From: Streptomyces thinghirensis
Lineage (GTDB): Bacteria; Actinomycetota; Actinomycetia; Streptomycetales; Streptomycetaceae
DNA length: 64,000 nt
Direction: 5' to 3'
Assembly (NCBI GenBank): GCA_021502835.1
Contig: JAKFGP010000067.1
Coordinates: 124,001 to 188,000, forward strand
A program made the translations under genes and the position numbers. Positions 8,573 to 18,716 of this stretch are shown here, piece after piece. Each line of letters starts with the position of its first letter. Within the stretch, counting starts at the first letter, position 1. Under the pieces are notes generated by a model. It saw nothing but the letters and a program-made list of their open reading frames with translations. It was not told the DNA's origin and searched no databases.

Positions 8573-8967
8573 TCTTCCAGATGAAGTAATAGAAGCCATG
8601 GCGGAAAGAGGATGCCTCGGTATTTGCTCACGTAGTCCGAGTTTTTGATGGGTACGCTGACGGTAGTCATCCATTCAGCTACACTGATGAGCTCGCGAAC
8701 TTTTTCCGTAATGTACTGTGGGCTAGTGATGATGTATTGCTTCGGCAAATGGCAATACGGAGAATCTTTCGATTGGGAGTCGATCATAATCGCTTCTATA
8801 TTGGTGATGTGTTCGCATCTGCGGTCCGTAGGCTGAGTTCGCCGCATGAGGGTTCAGTTCGTCGCAGATCTATTGCGCGAGGATGTGCAGGGCGCCAGAT
8901 TTATGGCTACTACCTCAAAAGGTTTGCTATGCCCGATGCTATTCGGAGAGAGTTGCCGGACGTGTAA
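8541..8967 (+). CDS. Small helical protein coupled to the kinase
   Basis: ATG 8541 follows GGCGGAGAG at good spacing and overlaps the kinase end by 32 bp. The product is about 140 residues: MKFSFQEFLPSLPDEVIEAM, DASVFAHVVRVFDGY, TDELANFFRNVLWASDD, VLLRQMAIRRIFRLGVD, DVFASAVRRLSSPHE, ending YYLKRFAMPDAIRRELPDV. It looks all-alpha and matches no family I know. Breaks lie near 8610, 8665, 8850 and 8900. It shares the low GC of the kinase. It could instead be a C-terminal extension of the kinase if the TAG at 8570 is an error. Confidence 0.55.
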
Positions 8968-9099
8968 ATCGGGCGCTCGGCCGTTGGGCAGTATCGAAAG
9001 GTCGGTGTAGCGGCTTTGGGCTGGAGCTGCTTTGGGGCGAGTGATCTTGGCCCCGTAAGCTGATGCGCAGTCGGGCAGTCTGGGGACCTGCCGCCTCCG

Positions 9100-9775
9100 C
9101 CTGCCCGGGCAACGGTCAGCCTTCTGGCCGACGCCATCCATGCTGCTGCGACGCACTCCTACACGTCCGTCTCCTTGCCGGCCGCGGGGGACCAGCCGGC
9201 CCGGTCCTTCTGCTGGGGCACACAGCTCGACGTGCGCCCGGTGAACGCCTTCGGTGACGGCTCCGACATCACTGAACAGGCCGTCGCCTCCTACGTCGCC
9301 AGTACTCGACCAAAGCTGCCGAGACCACGGGCACGCTTGACCGCCGTATTGGCGAACTCGCGGAACTCGACCGCCACCAGGTCCCGGACCACACTCGCCG
9401 ACTCATCACCGCATGCCGAAACCTGGACCGCCTCTACCCGGACCGGTGGCTGTGGGCCTGGGCTCACATGCTCGGCTTCGCGGCCACTTCTCCTCCAATT
9501 CTCCTCCAAATCCCGCCGCTACTCGACCACCCTCCGAGCCCTCCGCCAGACACGCGCCGACTACCGAGCCGCCCAGGAACATGCCGCCCTCGCCCTGGAC
9601 GACCGCGACCCGGACACCGTCCTCGTCCTCACCGACTGGCAGTACGCCGGACACGGTCACAGCCCTGGTGAATCCGTCCTCGTCGACACCATCGCGCGCG
9701 GGATCCAGACCAATCGTGAAACTGCCCGCGACGCGTTGGCCGGACTGGCCGCAGACGAGGGGAGTGGTGACTGTG
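9100..9775 (+). pseudogene. C-terminal remnant of RepSA-type replication initiator
   Basis: The readable stretch contains LLADAIHAAATHSY, FCWGTQLDVRPVNAFG, KYSTKAAETTGTLDRRIGEL, RNLDRLYPDRWLWAWAHMLG and YSTTLRALRQTRADYRAAQE, then VLVLTDWQYAGHGHSPGES. These are the conserved C-terminal blocks of the plasmid/AICE Rep (pSAM2 RepSA-like) family. The N-terminal 200 or so residues found in full-length members are missing: directly upstream is the kinase cassette. A base is missing near 9302 and 9470-9500 contains a short duplication. It ends just before or overlapping xis, as in pSAM2-like elements. Confidence 0.7.
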
Positions 9776-9982
9776 GACCGGCTTCTCACCGTGGACCAGG
9801 TCGCCGAAGGCCTTGGCACGGGGGTCCGATTTCCTCGGCCCCTCATCGAGGAGCGCCGTATCACCTTCGTGAAGGTCGGCCGGCACGTCCGTATCCCTGA
9901 AACCGCCGTAGAGGCGTACGTGAGCGCCAATACCGTGGAACCGATCCTCCTGCGGCCCACGAGACTCAGGAGCGCTGCCTGA
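9764..9982 (+). CDS. xis: Excisionase (Xis), MerR-like helix-turn-helix
   Basis: The product is about 70 residues: VDRLLTVDQVAEGLGTGVRF, ERRITFVKVGRHVRIPETAV, then VEAYVSAN. This is the single wHTH of AICE excisionases, where LTVDQVAE forms the first helices and VGRHVRIPE the wing. The initiator may be GTG 9764, 9767 or 9773, and GAGGGGAG fits the last. Its TGA overlaps the integrase ATG (TGATG at 9980-9984), so both are co-translated. Xis normally binds near attR to direct excision. Confidence 0.82.
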   Translation: MVTVDRLLTVDQVAEGLGTGVRFPRPLIEERRITFVKVGRHVRIPETAVEAYVSANTVEPILLRPTRLRSAA

Positions 9983-11337
9983 TGGCTGGCAAGCGCAAGT
10001 CCCGCCGGGGCTTCGGCCGTGTCCGCAAGCTGCCGTCCGGCCGGTTCCAAGCTCGCTATCCGAGGCCTGACGGTGTGCTGCGTCCTGCGGACCGGACGTT
10101 CGCCACGACCACGGACGCGGACCGCTGGCTCATGCGGAAGCGCATCGATATCGAGGAAGGGCGCTGGCTCGACCCGGCTGAGGGGCAGACGACCGTTCGC
10201 GACTGGGCGGCTCGCTGGCTCGCGGCCGTGTCACCTCAGCTCAAGCACAAGACTCAGGCGTCGTACCGGTCTCTGATCAACTCGCTGATCAATCCGGCAC
10301 TTGGCGATCGTGAATTATCCAGCCTTCGGCCCATCACGATCACCGAGTGGGTGGGTGCGATGCGGACCAAGGGGCTCAGCGCCTCGCGCATCCGGCAGGC
10401 GTACCGGGTGCTGTCGCAGATCATGCGCTCTGCCGTCGACAACGACATGATCCCGCAGACACCGTGCAGGGGTGTGAGGCTGCCTCGGATGCCGCAGACC
10501 GAGCCGCACATCCTCACACCGCTGGAAGCGTCGCGGATCGTCAAGGGCGCGACCAAGCCGCATGACCTGCTGATCGCCCTTCTTGCCTACGCAGGCCTTC
10601 GGGTCGGCGAGGCGTTCGCCCTGCGGCGCGTGGACATCTACGTGTCCAAAGGCTTCGTCCTGGTCGACGAGAACCTGGCCGAGGCGAACGGCACGCTGGT
10701 CTTCGACACTCCCAAGTCGCATCAGAAGCGACTGCTCCGCGTGGGCCCGTCCCTCGCCAAGCGGCTCGGCCGGCACCTGGAGACTCTGCCCGGCGGGGAT
10801 GACGCGCTCCTCTTCACGACCCCGGGCGGCAAGCCCCTGCGTTACAACCAGTGGCGCAAGGCGTTTTTCGATCCCGCCGTCTCGGCTGCTGGCCTGACCG
10901 ATGTCACGCCGCATGACCTGCGTGCCTCGCACGGCACCTGGGTCGCTGACCGGTACGGCGTGATGACCGCTGCCCACCGTCTCGGCCACTCGAACGCGAG
11001 CGTCACCACTCGGCACTACGCCCGTCCTGTCGCCGCTCGAGACGATCAGGTTGCCGAGGCGGCTGACACGTGGCTCGGAGGACAAGAAAGAGGATGGGCC
11101 GGACAAGGTGCACAAGCCACTGCGAAGCCCTGTAACTTGCTGGCGCCCCTGGCCGAGAACATGGCCAAGGGCGCCGCGCTGTGCGGCATCCGAGAGTCGC
11201 TCTCTACTGCCGGGCGGTGCGGGTCTCACCGCCAATCTCGTAAATCCGCCCCTGAAGCTGTTCACCGGCCCAGTCCAGCTCGACGCCCAGGTCAAACCAG
11301 TGCCGATCCTTGCGAACTCCGGGCGGCAAGAGGTTGA
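9982..11337 (+). CDS. int: Tyrosine site-specific integrase
   Basis: Starts MAGKRKSRRGFGRVRKLPSG (basic arm-binding N-terminus). The core-binding SAM-like domain follows near residues 70-160 (TVRDWAARWLAAVSPQLKHK). The catalytic domain has R (AYAGLRVGEAFALR), HxxR (TPHDLRASHGTW), second His (AAHRLGHSNASVTT) and the nucleophile Tyr in RHYARP. This is the AICE integrase class targeting tRNA genes. About 110 residues follow the Tyr, more than usual, and antisense overlap with the next gene begins at 11204. A frame break near 11085 probably hides a true stop around 11136. Confidence 0.9.
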   Translation: MAGKRKSRRGFGRVRKLPSGRFQARYPRPDGVLRPADRTFATTTDADRWLMRKRIDIEEGRWLDPAEGQTTVRDWAARWLAAVSPQLKHKTQASYRSLINSLINPALGDRELSSLRPITITEWVGAMRTKGLSASRIRQAYRVLSQIMRSAVDNDMIPQTPCRGVRLPRMPQTEPHILTPLEASRIVKGATKPHDLLIALLAYAGLRVGEAFALRRVDIYVSKGFVLVDENLAEANGTLVFDTPKSHQKRLLRVGPSLAKRLGRHLETLPGGDDALLFTTPGGKPLRYNQWRKAFFDPAVSAAGLTDVTPHDLRASHGTWVADRYGVMTAAHRLGHSNASVTTRHYARPVAARDDQVAEAADTWLGGQERGWAGQGAQATAKPCNLLAPLAENMAKGAALCGIRESLSTAGRCGSHRQSRKSAPEAVHRPSPARRPGQTSADPCELRAARG

Positions 11338-11884
11338 CCGCCACCCAGGAGAACACCCGAGCAGGACGGAACGCCCGTGCTGCGCCGTACGCACGGACAA
11401 CGCAAACGGTGCGGCGAGTGCCGCCCGGGCAACCAATATGACCTGGTCGTTCTCGGAAGGCTGACGCCCGGCCGTCAGAAACCGGGGCGTTTCAAGGATC
11501 TTGACCCACTCGACCACCGCGTCAGCCACCTGGGCCCGCAAGGACTCTTCGATACCCTTCCGGACAGCGGCCGCTGGGTCATCGCCTAGCCAGCCAAGCC
11601 AGTGATCAGGCTCGGTGAGCTTGCTGAAGTCGTCTTGTGGCGCTCCGTGGCGGGGGTTCTTTTGGTACTCCCCTGTCCAGTTTTCCGCTGCCGTCCACCA
11701 ACCAAGCGCCGCGGATTGCCTCCGGAGGTACGTAGCCGTTCGGGTCGTCGATATACGCCGGATCGATCTCGGCGACGCTGCCACCCGGGGTGCTCAGCAG
11801 CCGCAGCGAGTAGTGCTGGTTCGTTCGGTATGCCTTTACGCTGGCTGCGCCAGCCAAAACGCCCCACGTCCCCACCCCTGTCAT
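11204..11884 (-). CDS. Hypothetical protein at the right end of the AICE
   Basis: ATG 11884 starts MTGVGTWGVLAGAASVKAYR. The middle reads YIDDPNGYVPPEAIRGAW, then (new frame near 11700) KLTEPDHWLGWLGDD and VADAVVEWVKILETPRFLTA. The last segment (new frame near 11350) is VAVNLLPPGVRKDRHWFDLG ending IGGETRTARQ at 11204. About 225 residues, no signal peptide or helix repeats, no known family. It is convergent with int and adjacent to attR, a position where AICEs often carry variable cargo. Confidence 0.55.
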
Positions 11885-12071
11885 TGGCCGTCCAGTTGTC
11901 CGCGATTCTGCCCTCACCAGTCAGGACAGGCTGAGGGGCGTTTGCGACGGTGACAGGGGCCCTCCCTGGGGGCACGTAGCGGGCACGGCAAGCGCGGCGG
12001 AGGCTGCTGCGAGACGGTTTCCTACGCCTGACCTGCACAGGAGCTGGTACGCCACCTGACCCCCGAAAGGA

Positions 12072-12127
12072 CTTGAAAACCGTCGTGGCGCAAGTCACCG
12101 TGGGTTCAAATCCCACACCCACCGCAG
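12072..12127 (+). repeat. Right attachment repeat (attR)
   Basis: A 56-bp copy of the tRNA-Ser 3' half with an intact T stem (GTGGG/CCCAC). No 5' tRNA half precedes it (CACCTGACCCCCGAAAGG), so it is the element-chromosome junction, not a tRNA gene. A rho-independent-like hairpin (ACGGCCCC / GGGGCCGT) follows at about 12134-12168. Confidence 0.9.
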
Positions 12128-12365
12128 AGATTGACGGCCCCTGACCGGGCGTTACGGTCGGGGGCCGTCGTCGTGTGCGCTGCCCGCAGAACACCACCGT
12201 GGCTCAGCCGCTTACGGGCTCGGTTCACTGGGTGCCGTGTCCTCCCGGGCGGGCCGATCGGGCGGGCCGCGCCCGGGTGGCCGACGTGGGCGGTCTCGCG
12301 TACTCGGGTCGAGATGAGTACTAGTGCTCTGGTCGGCGCCACGGGCGCGACTGAACGCTTGGGGC

Positions 12366-12751
12366 ATGGAACAACGACAGCCCAAGCCCGTCCCTCCAGC
12401 TGGTGTGCGGTCTCGTACTGGCCGGTGTGACGTCGGCGTTGTGGGGCCGCCTGGCTCGGGTGGGACCAGCAGCGTGATGTGCACGCCGACGGTTCGACGA
12501 CCGGTCCGTACGAGGCATGGCAGGTGATCGGGCTCAGTGCTGACTCTGCTGGTGCCGGTGTACTGGGCGGCGTCCCGGCGCTACGCCGCAGGCGCCGTGG
12601 TCGGCGTCACCGTCGGGCTGACCGCTTCCGCCTACTACGACTGGTCGGACGACTCCAGTGGCCTCTTCGTGGTGGGTGTCGGGATGGTCATGGCGGGAGC
12701 CTCGCGGTGACCGCCGCGCTCGCCGCCGTGATCACCTCCGTGAAGTCGTAG
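12366..12751 (+). CDS. Small integral membrane protein
   Basis: The product is about 125 residues. After a short polar start (MEQRQPKPVPP) and a break near 12400, it has at least three hydrophobic segments, including VTLLVPVYWAASRRYAAGAV (around 12540), VVGVTVGLTASAYYDW and VTAALAAVITSVKS at the C-terminus. It is the first chromosomal gene after attR. No family is recognised. Frame breaks lie near 12400, 12465, 12545 and 12705. The 238 bp between attR and this gene hold only the tRNA-type hairpin. Confidence 0.55.
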
Positions 12752-12782
12752 CGGGGTCGGTTGGAGCGGCCGTGCAGGTGGG

Positions 12783-13646
12783 TCAGGGGTGGTGGCCCGT
12801 CATGCGGGCCGCTGACGCGATCGTCGCTCGGGCCTCGCGTTCGCCCAGGCCGGTGTCGAGGGCCGCCTCGATCAGGGGCTCCACGAGGGCGGGGCCGATG
12901 CCGTCCTCGTAGGCGCGGCAGGCGGCCCAGAACAGGCGGGTGTTGCGCTGGCCCTCGTGGGCGGCGAGGACGAACTGGACGAGTCCCTGACCGTGCGCTT
13001 CCGACGCGGAGAGGCCGGCTGGTGTGCGCGCGGCGGTGGGAGCAGGAGGCGCAGGAGCGCGGGCGGGCAGGCCGCGGGGCGAGGTGGGCCGTGCCGGGGG
13101 CGGCGGCGTACGCGCCGTGCCGGGTGCGTGAGCCGGGGCCGACCAGGTAGCCGCCGGCGCGCGGATGTCGATGCCGGGGGCGAGGCGGCCGGCCGAGTTG
13201 GGGACGACGCGGTCGGGCGGGCCGCTCAGCCAGAGGTGGCGTCCTCCGCTGGGGGTCAAGTACGACGACGGTGGGCGGGATCGTGAACAGGTGGCGCAGG
13301 GCGAGTTCGCGCAGGGCGGCCGAGGAGTCCGTCTCCGACTTCGTGTCCAGGTCGACGCCGATCGGGTGGTGCGGCGGCGAGGCCGCAGGCGATGCCGTAG
13401 CCCGTCGCCCAGGGCGCGGCGGCGAAGAGTTCGCGGATGCGGGCGGGGTCGGTGGAGGCGTCGTAGACCCCGTGGCCGAGCGGCCGCACTCGCCGTGGCA
13501 GGGGGCCGGTGCCGGGTCGTCGCGGTGGGGGAGCGCAGGGCCGGGAGCTTCGTCCGGGACAGGGGGATGACGGCCAGTCCGCGCTCGGCGGCTGACAGGG
13601 CGTGTGCGACGGCCAGCGTCGTGGCCTGCCGGTCGGTGGTGGCCAT
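12783..13646 (-). CDS. Bifunctional DNA primase/polymerase (prim-pol) N-terminal domain protein
   Basis: ATG 13646 starts MATTDRQATTLAVAHALSAA, followed by GLAVIPLSRTKLPAL, typical of the prim-pol domain of actinobacterial RepE/ORF904-like proteins. Metal-binding and NTP-site motifs follow: GIACGLAA, IGVDLDTK (acidic pair), and YLTPSGGRHLWL. The C-terminal portion is helical (VQFVLAAHEGQRNTRLFWAA). About 287 residues, so no helicase domain. Breaks lie near 13520, 13380 and 13260. Stand-alone prim-pols occur in Streptomyces chromosomes and mobile elements. Here it lies 0.7 kb outside the att repeat. Confidence 0.75.
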   Translation of the reverse strand: MATTDRQATTLAVAHALSAAERGLAVIPLSRTKLPALRSPTATTRHRPPATASAAARPRGLRRLHRPRPHPRTLRRRALGDGLRHRLRPRRRTTRSASTWTRSRRRTPRPPCANSPCATCSRSRPPSSYLTPSGGRHLWLSGPPDRVVPNSAGRLAPGIDIRAPAATWSAPAHAPGTARTPPPPARPTSPRGLPARAPAPPAPTAARTPAGLSASEAHGQGLVQFVLAAHEGQRNTRLFWAACRAYEDGIGPALVEPLIEAALDTGLGEREARATIASAARMTGHHP

Positions 13647-14054
13647 GGCTCTATGTTCGTACGTATGTTCGAGAAAGGGAAGAGCGGGTGCGCGCGACGC
13701 GCCGGGGAGGGGCGCCGGGCGGAGAAAGTGCCGGAACGCTTCACCTCTTGCGGCGCTTGGGGAGGAGCTGTCCGCGCTGCTCCCGAGATTGGGACGGAAG
13801 GCCAGCAAAGGGGTTTATCGACTTGTCATCACGCTTGAGGGCGAATCAGGGCTTCCGGGTGGTTCGCCGGGGATTCGGTGGGCAACTCTGATCACGCGAC
13901 GTCGTGCACAGCGTCGAGGCGGTCGGCCAACTGCCTTGGCGAAAGCTCCACTTCGGACCCACTTCGGATCCACTACAGCTCTACTGCCGCTCTACTTCAC
14001 GTACTTCACGCGCTGTCGGCCACAAGCCGGTGCGCACTTGTTCTGGAGGAACAC
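13647..14054. other. Intergenic region between divergent genes
   Basis: Upstream sequence of the prim-pol gene and the small secreted protein gene. I see no further gene. The stretch 13790-13860 is less GC-rich and probably contains promoters. TGGAGGA at 14044-14050 is the RBS of the secreted protein. Confidence 0.4.
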
Positions 14055-14383
14055 ATGGCAAGCATCCGTACCGCCCGCGTCGTCGCCGCTGTCGCCGCCC
14101 TTCCGCTCGCCGCCGCCCTCTTCAGCGGCATGGCGACGGCGGACAACGGAGCCATCGCCGGACGACGGATCGAACGCGACCGCTTCGGAGGCCTTCGCGG
14201 GCATCCTCGGCAGCGGCGTCGGCGGGGGACAACAACGGCAACTCGTCCACCACGCAGCAGCAGGCGGTCGGCTCGGGGGCCTCGAACCAGAGCAACACCG
14301 CGCAGGTCGACGGCTCCGCGTTCACGGCGATCAACCAGGGCAACGAGAACGTGGCCGTCAGCTTCACCCCGCTGTGGTGGTAG
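14055..14383 (+). CDS. Small secreted Asn/Ser/Gln-rich protein
   Basis: ATG 14055 with TGGAGGA upstream. A clear Sec signal peptide (MASIRTARVVAAVAALPLAA, then FSGMATADNG with cleavage after ATA) precedes a mature chain of about 75 residues rich in Asn, Ser, Gln and Gly: GDNNGNSSTTQQQAVGSGAS, NQSNTAQVDGSAFTAINQGN. Such polar beta-prone low-complexity secreted proteins are widespread in Streptomyces and loosely resemble rodlin/chaplin-like surface proteins. Breaks lie near 14160 and 14225. A strong hairpin follows the stop. Confidence 0.7.
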
Positions 14384-14387
14384 GCTG

Positions 14388-14419
14388 AGGGACCGGCGCG
14401 GGTGCGCTCCCGCGCCGGC
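14388..14419 (+). terminator. Hairpin terminator after the secreted protein gene
   Basis: GGACCGGCGCGGG and CTCCCGCGCCGGCC form an almost perfect GC stem with a 4-nt loop, 5 bp after the TAG stop. Confidence 0.75.
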
Positions 14420-14460
14420 CCTCAGTCTCTGTGCGGGTGTGCTTCATGGGGTCGCAAGGC

Positions 14461-14496
14461 GCCTGGGCGGCGGTACTCCGGTATCGCCGCCCAGGC
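14461..14496. terminator. Second perfect hairpin in a gene-free interval
   Basis: GCCTGGGCGGCG at 14461-14472 and CGCCGCCCAGGC at 14485-14496 form a perfect 12-bp stem followed by GTTTTCG. It lies in the 370-bp interval 14384-14752, where I see no gene, and may act in both directions. Confidence 0.6.
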
Positions 14497-14752
14497 GTTT
14501 TCGTGCGCGGACGTCGTGCCCACGGCGCCCGCGTGCGACGTCCGCCTGACGCGCGTACGGCGTGCCCTCGACGCGCGTACGTCGTGCGGGCCTGCCTCCC
14601 GGAGAGCCCCCAGGGGGAACCCGCAGTACCCCTCCTCCCTCGTCCACCTACAGGAGGTGCAGCCGACACCACCCCTACAACCGCAGGGGCGGACTCTGCT
14701 TCGGGACCTGCGGCCGATCCGCCGGACACCACCTCGCTCATAGCGTTGAGCC

Positions 14753-15371
14753 ATGACCACACCCGTCTGCACCAGCGCTGAACGCCGCCACGGCCCCCGG
14801 CCCCGGCCAAGGCCCCGGTCAAGGCCACAGCCATGGCCACAGCCATGGCCGCCGCCAAGCCGCAGACCTTCCCGTACCCGTCGTTCTCGTCGTACGTGAG
14901 GGCCCGCCAGCCGGTTCTGCTGCGCACCGCCCGGTCGCTGACCGCGAACCCGAGCGACGCGGAGGACTCTAGCGCAGACCGCGCTCACCAAGACGTACGT
15001 GGCCTGGGGAGCGCATCGAGGACCATCGCGCGCTGGACGGATACGTGCGCCGGGCCTACTGGAACACCCGGACGTCGCAGTGGCGCAAGCGCAAGGTCGA
15101 CGAGTTCGCCTGCGACGAGTTGCCGGAGCCGGGCCGTCCTCGCCGGCGACGACCCGGCGGAGCGACAGGCCCTGCACGACGCGATGTGCGGGCGATCATG
15201 AAGCTGCCCCGCCCGGCAGCGGGCGATGGTCGTTCTCCAGGTACTACGAGGACCTCAGCGAGGCCCAGACGGCCGAGGTGCTCCGGAGTTTCCGTGGGCA
15301 CGGTGAAGTCGGCGGTGTCGCGGGCGCTCGGCAAGCTCCGTGAGGACCCTGAGCTGGGGATTGTTCGGTGA
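14753..15371 (+). CDS. SigE-family (ECF-like, sigma-24) RNA polymerase sigma factor
   Basis: The product has an Ala/Lys/Pro-rich N-terminus of about 45 residues, then region 2 (FSSYVRARQPVLLRTARSLT, NPSDAED, with region 2.4 LDGYVRRAYWNTRTSQWRKR) and region 4 (RYYEDLSEAQTAEVL, SVGTVKSAVSRALGKLRE). This is the short SigE-type ECF class common in Streptomyces, where WRKRK after the WNTRTSQ motif is typical. Breaks lie near 14800, 14965, 15020, 15140, 15220 and 15285. No anti-sigma gene is adjacent, so its control is unknown. Confidence 0.8.
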
Positions 15372-15530
15372 CGAACCGCTCTCTCGGCCGTCGGTGAGTG
15401 TCCCTGTCGGACACCTGCCGGGCAACGGGCACTGATCGATCACCCGGGAGTAGTGACATACCGCGCGGTATGTGCGCAGAATCAGCGCAAACCTTACCGC
15501 CGCGTAGGCAATGTCGCCCGGGAGGACACC

Positions 15531-17215
<1,685 letters not shown>

Positions 17216-17378
17216 ACCCGGCTCGACGGACGTTCCGGCACCCTCACCTTCCGACGCGCTCACGCCCGGCGGGCGCCCAGCCCTCGCGCGCTCACGCCGG
17301 GCGGGCACCCTGCACCCGGCGTAGAGCGCTCCCGGGCGTCCGTGCGCACCGCGTCCCTACGGCCGTCGCCGCCCGTGC

Positions 17379-18607
17379 TCACCGCGCCCTGTAGCCGGCC
17401 GCAGTCGCCGCCCATCCGCGGCGGACGCCGCCGTCCCCGCCACCGCGCAGACCCGCCCCTAGCCCCAGTGGCCTTAGACTGCGGGCCCCGCGAGGGCCGA
17501 GGCCAGGGCGCCGCCCGCGAAGCCGGAGACGACGTACGCGGTGTTGGCGGTGGCCGGGGCGGGAGGTGGTGGTCAGGGCGACGTGAGGCGACCAGGGCCG
17601 CGCGCACCAGGACCGCCGCCGCGCACAGGGCCGCCATCGCCTGCCCGCCCAGGCCAGAACAAAGGAACCGACACGGCGGGCGAGGTATATGCCGCGGGAC
17701 CGTATGACCTGTCGTGGCGCCGGAACTGGTCGACCAGGCCGCCCGCGAGCGCGCGCACACACGCTCGCCGCGAGCCCGAACAGGCCGAACAGCCCGGCCG
17801 CGCGGTGGTCATGCCGTAACCCCGCCCCCGGCCAGGAGAGAGCAGCGAGGTTCACAGTGGCGCTCCAGGCGCTGTATATCCTCGCCTGGCGCACACGCAG
17901 GCGCGCCAGAGGTCCGGCGCGGAGCGGCGCACCACGCCGGAACTGCGGCGAGCCCGGCGAACAGCGAGCCCTCACGCCGACGAGCTGCGCGGGCAGGGAT
18001 GTACGTGGTCGCCAGCCCAGTACGGCGGTCAGGACGGCCGCGCCCACTAACACCACGCGCCAGCCGTAGGTCGCAGCCTGATCCAGCCTGCCGAGCACGC
18101 GGGCCGCCACGATGCCGGTGAACAGGCCGGTGATGACGGCCGCGACGTGCCGGGCCCGGCGGTCGGCGGCGCGTCAAGTAATCAGCGGGACCAGGGAGCT
18201 GCGGGACGACGGTCGCGGGCCGAGGCGACCAGGACGGCCCCCGCGAGCGCGCGCCGGTCCCGGGAAGGAGGCGGCGCCGACGACCAGGCCGCCGCGGCGA
18301 CCAGCGCGAGGACGGCGACCAGGCGGCGCCGGTTCACGCTGTCGCCGAGCGCTGAAGAAGAGCAGGCCGGCCGCGTAACCGAACTGCGCGACCGAGGCGA
18401 GCCAGGCCACCGCCGAGGGCGGAGCCGAAGTCGTGGGCGATGAGGGGGAGCAGCGGCGCCGCGAGGTGATGTTGGCGGCCGCGGACAGCGGTGCAGACGG
18501 CTATCAAGGGGAGGAAGAGACGGGAGGAGACGGACGGCCTCTTCCTGCGCGCCGCGGACCTCGCCCTCCGGCGTGGTCCGGCTGGTGGCTGCTGACGGTG
18601 ACGACAT
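17379..18607 (-). CDS. MFS multidrug-type transporter
   Basis: Starts MSSPSAATSRTTPEGEV at ATG 18607. Stitched across about eight frame breaks it gives a 12-helix MFS protein of roughly 410 residues: AANITLAAPLLPLIAHDFGS-type helix 1, VAQFGYAAGLLFFSALGD with the motif-A region GDSVNRRRLV, and TAAGYRAR at the C-terminus. Divergent from a TetR gene with two palindromes between them. I recall the same pair in S. coelicolor (SCO4007 exporter, SCO4008 repressor responding to cationic dyes), which would make it an efflux pump. That assignment rests on memory and layout. Confidence 0.72.
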
Positions 18608-18642
18608 GAGCGGAGCGACTCCTTCGGAGCGCACACACTAAC

Positions 18643-18716
18643 AACTAACTGGTTGGTTGGGAGCAACTCCCGGAGTCTGATCCGCATCCTGCGCCCTGTC
18701 AACCAAATAGTTGGTT
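18643..18716. promoter_or_regulatory. Twin TetR-type operators in the MFS/TetR divergon
   Basis: Two related sites lie in the 100-bp divergent region: AACTAACTGGTTGGTT at 18643-18658 and AACCAAATAGTTGGTT at 18701-18716, both with AACYAA / TTGGTT half-sites. Spacing is 58 bp. They are well placed for autorepression and repression of the transporter. Confidence 0.7.

Larger units (their letters stand above)
3233..12127. mobile_element. Degenerate pSAM2/SLP1-type AICE integrated in tRNA-Ser
   Basis: The element is bounded by a 55/56-bp near-perfect direct repeat of the tRNA-Ser 3' half, with a tyrosine integrase and overlapping excisionase inside the right end. Gene order from the right is int, xis, rep C-terminal remnant, kinase cassette, small genes, GntR, small genes, operators, GntR. 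AICEs normally encode a complete Rep and an FtsK/SpoIIIE-like TraB. No Tra is readable on either strand and the N-terminal part of Rep is absent. Excision may still be possible, but autonomous replication and transfer look lost. GC content drops sharply around 7600-8970. Confidence 0.88.

Noticed and set aside
10315..11784. A long reverse-strand frame antisense to the integrase
   Set aside because: Only its first part (about 11784-11350) is real, belonging to the hypothetical gene at 11204-11884. The rest is the integrase shadow.
12072..12127. A second tRNA-Ser gene
   Set aside because: Only the 3' half is present. The upstream sequence cannot form the acceptor or D arm. It is the att repeat.
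13165..14388. A 407-residue forward ORF over the prim-pol region
   Set aside because: It is the complement of the prim-pol gene, joined to an off-frame reading of the secreted protein gene.
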